DNA from: Paraburkholderia sp. LEh10
GTDB lineage: Bacteria > Pseudomonadota > Gammaproteobacteria > Burkholderiales > Burkholderiaceae
Assembly: GCF_017814945.1 (NCBI RefSeq)
Contig: NZ_JAGIPX010000017.1
Location: forward strand, 62,001-126,000
Direction: 5' to 3'
DNA length: 64,000 nucleotides
Every line of letters begins with the position of its first letter. The first letter of the stretch is position 1. The notes below the pieces were generated by a model that made no database searches, was not told the origin of the DNA, and worked only from the letters and a program-made list of their open reading frames with translations. Positions 8,132 through 16,654 of this stretch are shown here, piece by piece. The translations under genes were made by a program, and so were the position numbers.

Positions 8132-8323
8132 GCGGTACTCGTTCGGTCGTGGCGCGCGGCGCATGGGCGCGGCGGCGCGGGTCGCGCGCATGGCGGGCCG
8201 CCCGTGCCAAGCCGTGGGCGCCGTGCGCAAAGGCTCTATTGTAAGCCACATATCCGAAGCCGGCTGGAACGTCGCCGCGCGTCGCGTCGCCGCTGCCCTA
8301 CCCGAATTTCCAAGGATGCCGGA

Positions 8324-9052
8324 ATGAACGACACGATAGTCATACCACTCACCAATGCGGAAAAATCCCCCGCGCGCCGCCCGCCGCCCGCGTGGCCGAT
8401 GCGCGACATGCCACGCGAAAGGCTTCTCAACGCCGGTCCGGCGGCGCTGTCCGACACCGAGCTGGTCGCACTCGTGCTGGGCTCGGGACTGCCCGGACAC
8501 AACGTCTTCGACGTCGCGCGCTCGTTGCAGGAGCGGTTTGGCTCGCTGCGCGCGATGCTCGACGCGACGCCCGAAGATTTCGACGGCGTGCGCGGCGTCG
8601 GGCCAGCCAAACGTGCGCAATTGCTCGCGATCATGGAACTGGCGCGACGCTCGCTTGCCGAGAAGATGCGCGAGCGACCGCTGATCGATTCGCCGGAAGC
8701 CGTCGAAGATTACCTGCGGCTGCTGATCGGTTCGCGGCCTTACGAGGTGTTCATTTGCCTCTTTCTCGACACGCGGCACCGGCTGATCCGCTCCGAAGAA
8801 AACTCGCGCGGCTCGCTGACACGTATGGCCGTGTATCCGCGCGAAATCGTGCGGCGCGCGCTATCGGTGAACGCGGCGAGCCTGATCGTCGCGCATAATC
8901 ATCCGTCCGGCGCCGTCAAGCCCAGCGCCAGCGACCGGCAGCTGACGCGGGTGCTGCGTGACACGCTCGCGCTGATCGATGTGCAACTGATCGACCATCT
9001 GGTGATCGGCGCAAACGAGACCTTCTCATTCGCCCGCACAGGTTGGCCGTAA
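8324..9052 (+). CDS. radC: RadC family JAB-domain protein
   Basis: 242-residue protein of the RadC family. An N-terminal helix-hairpin-helix-like part (residues about 25-110: RERLLNAGPAALSDTELVA, then FDGVRGVGPAKRAQLLAI) is followed by a JAB1/MPN metalloprotease-like domain with the motif AHNHPSGAVKPSASD, keeping both histidines and the aspartate. The old assignment to DNA repair is doubtful for this family; the biochemical role is unresolved. The ATG at GGAATGAACG was chosen because upstream sequence is the promoter region shared with fkpB. GC-rich hairpins just after the stop (9053-9067 and 9086-9118) may end its transcript. Confidence 0.93.
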   Translation: MNDTIVIPLTNAEKSPARRPPPAWPMRDMPRERLLNAGPAALSDTELVALVLGSGLPGHNVFDVARSLQERFGSLRAMLDATPEDFDGVRGVGPAKRAQLLAIMELARRSLAEKMRERPLIDSPEAVEDYLRLLIGSRPYEVFICLFLDTRHRLIRSEENSRGSLTRMAVYPREIVRRALSVNAASLIVAHNHPSGAVKPSASDRQLTRVLRDTLALIDVQLIDHLVIGANETFSFARTGWP

Positions 9053-9131
9053 GCTGGCGCACGCCAGCGGCGGCGGAGCAACAGCCGGCGAGCACGCGTT
9101 GCACGCGCTTGCTCGCCGTCGCAAATAAGGT

Positions 9132-9161
9132 TTGAATTTGCGGCTCTTTTTCTGCTAGAAT
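9132..9161 (+). promoter_or_regulatory. Promoter for rpmB-rpmG
   Basis: TTGAAT (9132-9137), an 18-bp spacer and TAGAAT (9156-9161), the latter preceded by TGC, an extended -10. Transcription would begin near 9168, leaving a leader of about 140 bases before rpmB. The leader holds several short inverted repeats and could serve translational feedback, but no known leader motif was recognised. Confidence 0.65.
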
Positions 9162-9310
9162 TTCGGTTTGCCTCTTTCCAACCCTGTTCCGAAGCCATCA
9201 AGGCCTTTCCGGAAAGCAAGCGATCGATGTCGGCTACGGCTCGGTCCTATCGTTTTCCCGGGAAACTTCTCGGCGTTCGAACTCAGAATTAGCGTATTAG
9301 GAGTGCTCTC

Positions 9311-9544
9311 ATGGCACGCGTATGCCAAGTAACTGGGAAAGCGCCGATGAGCGGCAACAACGTTTCCCACGCGAACAACAAGACCAAGCGTCGTTTTCTT
9401 CCGAATCTGCAAAGCCGCCGTTTCTGGGTTGAAAGCGAAAACCGCTGGGTGCGCCTGCGCGTTTCAAACGCCGGCCTGCGCCTGATCGACAAGAACGGTA
9501 TCGACTCCGTGCTCGCTGACCTGCGTGCACGTGGCGAAGTCTAA
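9311..9544 (+). CDS. rpmB: 50S ribosomal protein L28
   Basis: Large-subunit protein L28, 77 residues, full length for proteobacteria. It begins MARVCQVTGKAPMSGNNVSH and contains the hallmark NNKTKRRFLPNLQ and RFWVESENRWVRLRVS. It has a single cysteine, so it is the zinc-free (C-minus) type. A strong AGGAG lies upstream. It forms an operon with rpmG, separated by ten bases. Confidence 0.98.
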   Translation: MARVCQVTGKAPMSGNNVSHANNKTKRRFLPNLQSRRFWVESENRWVRLRVSNAGLRLIDKNGIDSVLADLRARGEV

Positions 9545-9554
9545 GGAGTAAATC

Positions 9555-9722
9555 ATGGCGAAGGGCGCACGCGACAAGATCAAGCTGGAGTCGACCGCTG
9601 GCACGGGTCACTTCTACACGACCACGAAGAACAAGCGCAACATGCCGGAAAAGATGGAGATCATGAAGTTCGATCCCGTCGCTCGCAAGCATGTGGCGTA
9701 CAAGGAAACGAAGATCAAGTAA
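9555..9722 (+). CDS. rpmG: 50S ribosomal protein L33
   Basis: A 55-residue protein beginning [20 protein letters not shown] and ending [13 protein letters not shown], unmistakably L33. It has no CxxC pairs and so is the zinc-independent form. An AAGGAG site overlaps the end of rpmB. It is immediately followed by a strong terminator, which closes the two-gene ribosomal operon. Confidence 0.98.
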
Positions 9723-9748
9723 TCTCGTTTTCCAGCCTTGTTGACGAC

Positions 9749-9777
9749 AAAAAGCCCCGCTTGATGCGGGGCTTTTT
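9749..9777 (+). terminator. Terminator of rpmB-rpmG
   Basis: Seven-bp GCCCCGC / GCGGGGC stem, loop TTGAT, followed by TTTTT and preceded by AAAAA. Confidence 0.93.
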
Positions 9778-9809
9778 GTTTTCCCCGTGTTTTGTTTTCC
9801 CCGTGTTTT
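9778..9809. repeat. Perfect 16-bp tandem duplication
   Basis: GTTTTCCCCGTGTTTT occurs twice head to tail (9778-9793 and 9794-9809) directly after the L33 terminator, in the space before nadB. Confidence 0.9.
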
Positions 9810-9972
9810 CCGCGGCGGCAATCCTCCGCCGTCTCTTTCCATAGTCGCAACGCACTTAGCCGTTCGACCACCTTTCCCTCCACCGTCTGAACGCGTATCC
9901 TTTTCCGTTTCCTAATCGAACGGCCGTGGTGGCGCTTGCCGCACCCGCCGCGCAATACCACGGAGAGAGGAG

Positions 9973-11571
9973 ATGAATTTCGATGTAGCGATCGTCGGCA
10001 GCGGATTGGCCGGTTTGAGTGTCGCGCTGAATCTCGCGCAGACGCGGCGCGTTGCCGTGATCGCCAAGCGTTCGCTGACCGAGGGCGCAAGCGACTGGGC
10101 GCAAGGCGGCATCGCCGCCGTGCTCGATTCGGCGGACAGCATAGAAAATCACGTCGATGACACGCTGGTCGCTGGCGGCGGACTGTGCGACGAGGCGGCG
10201 ACCCGCTTCATCGTCGAGCATGGTCGCGACGCGATCGAGTGGCTGATCGATCAGGGCGTGCCTTTCACAAAAGACGATGCCGCCGAGCTCGGATTTCACC
10301 TGACGCGCGAAGGCGGTCACAGCCATCGCCGCATCATTCATGCGGCGGACGCCACGGGCCATGCCGTCGTCGCGACGCTGAGCGAACGCGTGCGTCAGCA
10401 TCCGAACATCACGCTGCTCGAAGATCACTACGCGATCGATCTGATCACCTCCGACCGCCTCGGCCTGCCCGGCCGGCGCTGCCACGGCCTTTACGCGCTC
10501 GATCTGGCAAGCGGCCGCACCGTCACGATCGAAGCGCCGCATACCGTCCTCGCGACGGGCGGCGCAGGCAAGGTCTACCTCTACACGACGAATCCCGATA
10601 CGGCGACCGGCGATGGCATCGCAATGGCGTGGCGCGCCGGCTGTCGCGTGTCGAACATGGAGTTCATCCAGTTTCATCCGACATGCCTGTTCCATCCGTA
10701 TGCCAAATCGTTCCTGATTACCGAGGCAGTCCGCGGCGAAGGTGGCATTCTCAAGCTGCCCGACGGCACGCGCTTCATGCCCGCCCACGATGAACGCGCC
10801 GAACTCGCGCCGCGCGATATCGTCGCGCGCGCGATTGACTTCGAGATCAAGAAGCGCGGTATCGACTGCGTCTATCTCGACATCAGTCATCAACCCGCCG
10901 AGTTCCTGCGTGAGCACTTTCCGACCATTCTCGCGCGCTGCCTGGAGTTCGGCATCGACATCACGAAAGAGCCGATACCTGTCGTACCCGCAGCGCACTA
11001 CACGTGTGGCGGCGTGGTGACGGATCTTGCTGGACGCACGGATCTGGCCGGGCTCTATGCGGTGGGCGAAACCTCGTGCACGGGCCTGCACGGCGCGAAC
11101 CGGCTGGCGAGCAATTCCCTGCTGGAGTGCCTCGTGATCGGCCGCTCGGCTGCGCGAGCCATCGAAGAAGAAGGCTTCGGCGCCGCCGTGCATGCGCCGC
11201 TGCCCGACTGGGACGAAAGCCGCGTGTCCGATCCAGATGAGGAAGTGGTCGTCGCGCACAACTGGGATGAACTGCGCCGTCTGATGTGGAATTACGTGGG
11301 CATCGTGCGCACGGACAAGCGTCTGGCGCGCGCGAAGCACCGTTTGGCGCTGTTGCGCGACGAAATCCACGAGTACTACGCGAACTTCAAGGTGAACCGC
11401 GATTTGCTCGAGTTGCGCAACCTCGTCGAAGTGGCTTCGCTGATCGTCGATGGTGCGCGGTCGCGGCGCGAAAGCCGCGGTCTGCACTTCAGTCGCGACT
11501 GGCCGAACGCGTTGCCCAAGGCGCTGCCGACTGTGCTTTCGCCGGAACGCGTGCCGAACCGGAATGTATAG
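9973..11571 (+). CDS. nadB: L-aspartate oxidase
   Basis: FAD-dependent oxidation of L-aspartate to iminoaspartate, the first step of de novo NAD synthesis. 532 residues, normal length. The dinucleotide motif VGSGLAGLSVAL is at the N-terminus, followed by WAQGGIAA, and the active-site segments HRRIIHAADATGHAV, EFIQFHPTC and TEAVRGEGG are present; ANRLASNSLLE near residue 375 is the conserved FAD-contact region. An AGAGGAG site precedes the ATG. It converges with nadC-nadA, so all three genes of quinolinate/NaMN formation are together here, on two transcripts. Confidence 0.97.
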   Translation: MNFDVAIVGSGLAGLSVALNLAQTRRVAVIAKRSLTEGASDWAQGGIAAVLDSADSIENHVDDTLVAGGGLCDEAATRFIVEHGRDAIEWLIDQGVPFTKDDAAELGFHLTREGGHSHRRIIHAADATGHAVVATLSERVRQHPNITLLEDHYAIDLITSDRLGLPGRRCHGLYALDLASGRTVTIEAPHTVLATGGAGKVYLYTTNPDTATGDGIAMAWRAGCRVSNMEFIQFHPTCLFHPYAKSFLITEAVRGEGGILKLPDGTRFMPAHDERAELAPRDIVARAIDFEIKKRGIDCVYLDISHQPAEFLREHFPTILARCLEFGIDITKEPIPVVPAAHYTCGGVVTDLAGRTDLAGLYAVGETSCTGLHGANRLASNSLLECLVIGRSAARAIEEEGFGAAVHAPLPDWDESRVSDPDEEVVVAHNWDELRRLMWNYVGIVRTDKRLARAKHRLALLRDEIHEYYANFKVNRDLLELRNLVEVASLIVDGARSRRESRGLHFSRDWPNALPKALPTVLSPERVPNRNV

Positions 11572-11591
11572 CGCGCTTTTGGGTCGAGGAT

Positions 11592-11634
11592 AAAAAAGGC
11601 CATCGCCGGTCGGCCGGACCGGCGGTGGCCTTTT
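11592..11634. terminator. Bidirectional terminator between nadB and nadC
   Basis: A long stem of about 17 bp (AAAAGGCCATCGCCGGTC with its near-complement, one G-T pair) around a GGCCG loop, with six A on one side and TTTT on the other. It can terminate both convergent transcripts. Confidence 0.93.
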
Positions 11635-11657
11635 GCTTCACATCCCTCGCCTTGCGA

Positions 11658-12560
11658 TCAAACGATCCGCATCGAAAAATCCGTCGCGCGCACGTCCTTC
11701 GTCAGCGAGCCGACTGAGACGCGGTCGACGCCCGTCTCCGCAATCTGCCTGATCGTGTCGAAGTTCACGCCGCCCGACACCTCAAGCACCGCGCGCCCTG
11801 CCGTGATGCGCACTGCGTCACGCATCATGTCGAGCGAGAAGTTGTCGAGAAGAATCGAATGGGCGCCATGCGCGAGCGCCGACTCCAGCTGCTCGAGCGT
11901 TTCGACTTCGATCTGGATCGACACGCCCGCGTCCAGCGCGAGTGCGGCTTGCATCGCCGCGCCGACGCCGCCCGCCGCCGCAATGTGATTTTCCTTGATG
12001 AGGATGCCGTCATAGAGCGCGAGACGCTGGTTTGCGCCGCCACCCACGCGCACCGCGTACTTCTGCGCGAGACGCAGGCCCGGCAGCGTCTTGCGCGTAT
12101 CGAGAACACGTGCGCGGGTATGCGCGATCGCATCGGCGAACCGGCGCGTCGCGCTCGCGACGCCTGATAGCATCTGCAGGAAATTGAGACCGTTGCGCTC
12201 GGCGGTCAGCAGCGAGCGGGCCGGTCCGCGCAGCGTGCACACCACGGAATCCGCCGCCATGCGATCGCCTTCGCGATAACGCCATTGCACGTCGATACGC
12301 GGATCGACGCGGCGCATCACCTCGCTGAACCACGGGACGCCGCATAGCACCGCTTCTTCACGCACGATGATGCGCGCGTCGCGCATCTCGTCGGCGGGAA
12401 CGAGAAGGCCCGTCAAATCGCCGCTGCCCACGTCTTCCGCGAGCGCATCGCCGACATTGCGCGCGATCGCCTCAGCGAACGCTTCACCGTACTGCGCGTC
12501 GATTTCCGCGAAAAGCGGCGATACGGCGTCCTTCACTTCCAGCTGCTCGTTAGCGCCCAT
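11658..12560 (-). CDS. nadC: Nicotinate-nucleotide diphosphorylase (carboxylating), quinolinate phosphoribosyltransferase
   Basis: Converts quinolinate and PRPP to nicotinate mononucleotide with loss of CO2. 300 residues from the ATG that overlaps the nadA stop (ATGA). A TTG one codon upstream is possible but less likely. Diagnostic segments are DVGSGDLTG, the substrate-binding TRKTLPGLRLAQKYAVRVGGG, and SIQIEVETLEQLESAL followed by LDNFSLDMMRDAV and EVSGGVN. It is translationally coupled to nadA. Confidence 0.97.
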   Translation of the reverse strand: MGANEQLEVKDAVSPLFAEIDAQYGEAFAEAIARNVGDALAEDVGSGDLTGLLVPADEMRDARIIVREEAVLCGVPWFSEVMRRVDPRIDVQWRYREGDRMAADSVVCTLRGPARSLLTAERNGLNFLQMLSGVASATRRFADAIAHTRARVLDTRKTLPGLRLAQKYAVRVGGGANQRLALYDGILIKENHIAAAGGVGAAMQAALALDAGVSIQIEVETLEQLESALAHGAHSILLDNFSLDMMRDAVRITAGRAVLEVSGGVNFDTIRQIAETGVDRVSVGSLTKDVRATDFSMRIV

Positions 12561-13690
12561 CAAGCGGCTCCGACATTCGAGAACAGCGCGGTGTCGCGCG
12601 CGAGATCACCGCTCGCCTGCACGCGTTTCTTGTGACGCGCAGCGAAATCGAGCATCCGGTCGATCGGCAGACGCGCGCGTTCGCCAATTGCGGGATCGAC
12701 GAAGATCTCGTTGTGGCCGCGCTCCAGCACGTCGGCGAGATTGCGCAAGCCGTTCATCGCCATCCACGGACAATGCGCGCAACTCTTGCACGTCGCGCTG
12801 TTGCCGGCCGTTGGCGCTTCGATAAAGGTCTTGCCGGGCGCGGCGAGCCGCATCTTGTGCAAGATGCCGAGGTCGGTCGCGACGATGAAGTGCGTCGCGC
12901 TGCTGTTCTTCGCCGCGGCGATCAGCTGCGTCGTCGAACCGACGACGTCCGCCTGCGCTACCACGCTTTCCGGCGACTCCGGATGCACGAGCACTTTCGC
13001 GTCCGGATATTCGGCGCGCAGCAGATCGAGCTCGACACCCTTGAACTCGTCGTGCACGAGACACGAGCCTTGCCACAGCAGCATGTCGGCGCCCGTCTTC
13101 TTCTGGATGTAGTTGCCCAGATGCCGGTCAGGCGCCCAGATGATCTTTTCGCCACGCGCGTGCAGGTCCGCAACGATTTCCAGCCCGATCGACGACGTCA
13201 CCATCCAGTCGGCTCGCGCCTTCACCGCGGCGCTCGTGTTCGCATAGACGACGACCGTGCGGTCCGGATGCGCATCGCAAAATGCGGAAAATTCATCGAC
13301 AGGACAGCCGAGATCGAGCGAACAGGTCGCGTCCAGATCAGGCATCAGAATGCGTTTGTTTGGGCTCAGAATCTTCGCGGTCTCGCCCATGAAGCGCACA
13401 CCCGCGACCACCAGCGTCTGCGCGTCATGATCGCGTCCGAAGCGTGCCATTTCAAGCGAATCGGCCACACAGCCGCCCGTTTCGTCTGCCAATTCCTGCA
13501 GTTCCGCGTCGACGTAGTAGTGTGCGACGAGTACCGCTTTCTCACGCTTGAGCAGCTCGCGAATTCGCTCTTTCAACTTGTGCCGTTCCTGCGTCGAAGG
13601 TACGTCGGGCACCTTTGCCCAAGCCTGGCCGACGCTGCAGGCCGTGCCCTGCGGACGGTCGTACTCGACGCTCCTGATCGCCTGATTCAT
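12560..13690 (-). CDS. nadA: Quinolinate synthase
   Basis: [4Fe-4S] enzyme that condenses iminoaspartate (from NadB) with dihydroxyacetone phosphate to give quinolinate. 376 residues from the ATG with GAGGAG just upstream; the open frame continues upstream through the desaturase terminator, so the longer form is rejected. Motifs: VLVAHYYVDAELQELAD, the VRFMGETAKILSPNK segment, and CKSCAHCPWMAMN in the C-terminal part. Conserved cysteines fit the proteobacterial A-type enzyme. Confidence 0.97.
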   Translation of the reverse strand: MNQAIRSVEYDRPQGTACSVGQAWAKVPDVPSTQERHKLKERIRELLKREKAVLVAHYYVDAELQELADETGGCVADSLEMARFGRDHDAQTLVVAGVRFMGETAKILSPNKRILMPDLDATCSLDLGCPVDEFSAFCDAHPDRTVVVYANTSAAVKARADWMVTSSIGLEIVADLHARGEKIIWAPDRHLGNYIQKKTGADMLLWQGSCLVHDEFKGVELDLLRAEYPDAKVLVHPESPESVVAQADVVGSTTQLIAAAKNSSATHFIVATDLGILHKMRLAAPGKTFIEAPTAGNSATCKSCAHCPWMAMNGLRNLADVLERGHNEIFVDPAIGERARLPIDRMLDFAARHKKRVQASGDLARDTALFSNVGAA

Positions 13691-13741
13691 GATCTCCTCT
13701 GCCCTGCTGATTCCGCCGCCGACAGCCATCTGGGCGGCCCA

Positions 13742-13772
13742 AAAAAGCAAAACCCCGCCAGCGCGGGGTTTT
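13742..13772 (-). terminator. Terminator of the desaturase gene
   Basis: On the minus strand AACCCCGC-GCTG-GCGGGGTT followed by TTGCTTTTTT. It lies between the end of the desaturase gene and nadA, so nadA needs its own promoter in the roughly 60-100 bases before its ATG. Confidence 0.85.
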
Positions 13773-13808
13773 GTGACGTAACGAAAGTTTAATAGATTTC
13801 GTCGTGGA

Positions 13809-15005
13809 TCAGGCGTAGCGGCGCAGACGCATCGCAAATTCCTGCAGGGCCTTAATGCCGCTTTGTTCAGCGCGATGACACCAATCTTGCAATTGCACCA
13901 GCAGTTGTTCGCGCGACGCGTTCGAACGCTCCCACATCGCGGAAAGTTCGTTGCGCAATTCGATGTAAGTGCGCAATTTCTGGCTGTTTGCGAAAATCTG
14001 CGGCAATTGAAGACGCTGTGGCTCGTCAAGACCCGCCTCTTCCTTGTGGAACCACGTGCGCGCGCCGCGCATCAGCTGGTACTTCTCGCGCGCGCCCACT
14101 TCCTTCAGATGCGCGAGTTCCTGGCGGTATGCGCGCTTGATCGCCTTCGCGTAGCGCGCCATCACTTCATAGCGGTTCGCGAGCACGGCCTGCAGCGTAT
14201 CCTGGTCGAGTACGAGCTTGCCGGTGGTCAGCCGCGGCGTCGGCGCCAGCTTCTTCACCTTGGCAAGACGGAACGCCGACATGATGCGGATGTACATCCA
14301 GCCGATATCGAACTCGTACCACTTGTTCGACAGCTTCGCCGACGTCGCGTACGTGTGGTGATTGTTATGCAGCTCTTCGCCGCCGATGATGATGCCCCAC
14401 GGGAACAGATTCGTGCTCGCATCCGCCGAGTTGAAGTTGCGATAGCCCCAGAAATGTCCGAGACCATTGACGACACCCGCTGCCCAGAAAGGAATCCAGA
14501 TCATCTGCGCGGCCCACACGGTCAGACCGACGACGCCGAACAGCGCCACGTCGATGACCATCATCAGGCTCACGCCGAGGATCGGGTACTTCGTGTAAAT
14601 GTTGCGTTCGATCCAGTCGTTCGGCGTGCCGTGGCTGAACTTGCGCATCGTTTCTTCGTTCTTCGCTTCGGTGCGATACAGTTCGGCACCTTGGAGCAGT
14701 ACCTTCCAGATGCCACGCGTCTGCGGGCTGTGCGGATCGTCTTCCGTCTCGCACTTCGCGTGATGCTTGCGGTGGATCGCGGCCCATTGGCCCGTCAGCA
14801 TGCCCGTCGTCATCCACAGCCAGAAGCGGAAGAAGTGGCTTGCGATGGGGTGGAGATCCAGTGCGCGGTGCGCCTGGCAGCGATGCAGATAGACGGTGAC
14901 GCCGATGATCGTCACGTGCGTGACGGCGAGCGTCCACAACACGATTTGCCACCACGAGAAACGCAGCGCGCCGTGGGCAAGGAAATCAAACAGAGAATTC
15001 AACAA
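13809..15005 (-). CDS. Acyl-CoA/acyl-lipid delta-9-type fatty acid desaturase with DesA/ISL3-type helical tail
   Basis: Membrane di-iron desaturase, 398 residues. The three histidine boxes are HRCQAH (about residue 41), HRKHH (about 78) and HNNHH (about 213), with hydrophobic helix pairs between. The part after about residue 250 is not required for the fold: it is a charged helical region ending in LVQLQDWCHRAEQSGIKALQ and FAMRLRRY. This tail matches what I remember as the 'DesA/ISL3 alpha bundle tail', a segment shared between such desaturases and ISL3-family transposases; that comes from memory of the family, not from a search here. The gene is monocistronic, with its own terminator. It probably adjusts membrane fluidity. 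Confidence 0.93.
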   Translation of the reverse strand: MLNSLFDFLAHGALRFSWWQIVLWTLAVTHVTIIGVTVYLHRCQAHRALDLHPIASHFFRFWLWMTTGMLTGQWAAIHRKHHAKCETEDDPHSPQTRGIWKVLLQGAELYRTEAKNEETMRKFSHGTPNDWIERNIYTKYPILGVSLMMVIDVALFGVVGLTVWAAQMIWIPFWAAGVVNGLGHFWGYRNFNSADASTNLFPWGIIIGGEELHNNHHTYATSAKLSNKWYEFDIGWMYIRIMSAFRLAKVKKLAPTPRLTTGKLVLDQDTLQAVLANRYEVMARYAKAIKRAYRQELAHLKEVGAREKYQLMRGARTWFHKEEAGLDEPQRLQLPQIFANSQKLRTYIELRNELSAMWERSNASREQLLVQLQDWCHRAEQSGIKALQEFAMRLRRYA

Positions 15006-15213
15006 GGCGGTTTACCTGAGGAACGGAAGACATGCGCGCAAGGATACAACGGCGCCTGTCAAGAAAGTGAAAGCAAGTAGGGGATTTTTGACAATATTCT
15101 ACGCGAATCGCGGCAAGTGTCTGTAACAAATAGGGAAATTGTTGTGCTGCATCAACCGGACGGTTCCAAAAATGGGTCGGAAACGTCCTTTTTCCGCCTG
15201 CCGTGGCCCGTTT

Positions 15214-16569
15214 TCAGGCGGCACCGCCCGCTTCGTTCGCGGCATGCGTGGCCATCGGCATCGGCTGCGACATGATGTCGCTGGGAGCGGCGACGATGCG
15301 CACTTCGCGCTGCGCATAAGGGATCGAAATGCCGTTCTCCTGGAAGAGGCGCCAGATGTTGCGGTTCACATTCGAGCGCACGCCGGATGTGCCCGTCGCC
15401 GCATCCTGGATCCAATAGCCCAGTTCGAGATTGATGCCGTCCGGTCCGAAGCCCGCCAGATAAGGCGTGGGCGCCGGGTCCTGCAGCACGCGGTCGATGC
15501 CTTGAGTCGCCTCGACCAGCAGCGCCATCGCCTTTTCGACATCCGTCGAGTACGCCACCACAACGGTCGCCTTCGCGTTCCCGCGCGTCAAGTACGACGA
15601 CTGGTTCTGCACGACATCGGTGATCAGCTTTTCGTTCGGAATCAGCGTTTCGATGCCGTCGAGCCCGCGCACCACCGTATAGCGCGTGCGGATCTGCGTC
15701 ACCATGCCTTGCAGGCCGCTCACGTTGATCGTGTCGCCGATGCGCAGCGACCGGTCAATCAGGATGATGAAGCCCGACACATAATTGCTCGCGATCTTCT
15801 GCAAGCCGAAACCGAGGCCGACGCCGAGCGCGCCGCCAAATACGCCGAGCACCGTGATATCGATGCCCACCAGCGACAGGCTGATCAGGATCGCCGCCAG
15901 CATCAGCAGCGCGCGGCTGACGCGCGACAGCACCACTTGCAGATTCGCGTCGAGCGAGCGCGAGCGCATCAGCTTGTCTTCGAGCGCCGCGCCGAGCCAC
16001 ATCGCGACGATCATCGTCACGCACACCCAAAGCAGCCCCGACAGCAGCGAGAGCAGCGTCAGATGCGTATTGGCGATACGAAACTGCACGCTCGCCATCC
16101 ACTTGAGCACGTCGTTCTGAATGCCCATCACGGTGAGCACCATGCCCGTCCAGACGACCAGCGACACGACTTTTTCGACCAGCGACAGCCATGTATGCGC
16201 ACTACCGTCGCGGCCGAACACCCGCCGCGCGAGATAGAACGCGATATAGATCAGCCCGATGCCGAACAGCGGCACCATCGCCAGATCGAGCAGCGACGTA
16301 TGAATGAACTGCCCTGCGATCGCGCGCGCGATCCAGACGAGCACGCCGCCGAGCAGCGGAAAGAGCGCGCGATTGAGCGCCTCGGCCCCGAAGCGAAGTG
16401 CGCCGCGACGGGTTTCGCGCTGCGCGTCGAGCGCGCGGCGCAGGTAGCGCGCGAGCACCCACGCGAGTGCGAGCGTGCCGAGCAGCACGCCGACTTGCCA
16501 CAGGATCACGGGCTGGCCGAAGTCGCGCCCGACGTCGCCCAGCATGTGGAAGAAAGGATGATTTTGCAT
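15214..16569 (-). CDS. MscS-family mechanosensitive ion channel
   Basis: Inner-membrane channel of 451 residues. The first about 230 residues carry five or six hydrophobic helices. The pore-lining helix and start of the beta domain are clear: GGALGVGLGFGLQKIASNYVSGFIIL, then DRSLRIGDTINVSGLQGMV and TLIPNEKLITDVVQN. The C-terminal alpha/beta cytoplasmic vestibule follows, with FQENGISIPYAQREV, typical of the family. It is longer than E. coli MscS (extra N-terminal helices) and closer to YbdG/MscM-like members. It lies 85 bases after the rRNA methyltransferase gene on the same strand and may be co-transcribed. Confidence 0.93.
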   Translation of the reverse strand: MQNHPFFHMLGDVGRDFGQPVILWQVGVLLGTLALAWVLARYLRRALDAQRETRRGALRFGAEALNRALFPLLGGVLVWIARAIAGQFIHTSLLDLAMVPLFGIGLIYIAFYLARRVFGRDGSAHTWLSLVEKVVSLVVWTGMVLTVMGIQNDVLKWMASVQFRIANTHLTLLSLLSGLLWVCVTMIVAMWLGAALEDKLMRSRSLDANLQVVLSRVSRALLMLAAILISLSLVGIDITVLGVFGGALGVGLGFGLQKIASNYVSGFIILIDRSLRIGDTINVSGLQGMVTQIRTRYTVVRGLDGIETLIPNEKLITDVVQNQSSYLTRGNAKATVVVAYSTDVEKAMALLVEATQGIDRVLQDPAPTPYLAGFGPDGINLELGYWIQDAATGTSGVRSNVNRNIWRLFQENGISIPYAQREVRIVAAPSDIMSQPMPMATHAANEAGGAA

Positions 16570-16654
16570 GATGTTTCCCGCGGCCGGCGCGGCGCTCGCG
16601 CGCGCCCGCCGGGCCGCTCAGGCTTGCGCCGATCGTCCCGATGGCGCGGCGCGC

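Noticed and set aside
15195..15222. Hairpin at the end of the MscS-type gene as terminator
   Set aside because: The arms pair (CCGCCTG/CAGGCGG) but on the gene's strand it is followed by A residues instead of T, so it is not an intrinsic terminator for that gene.
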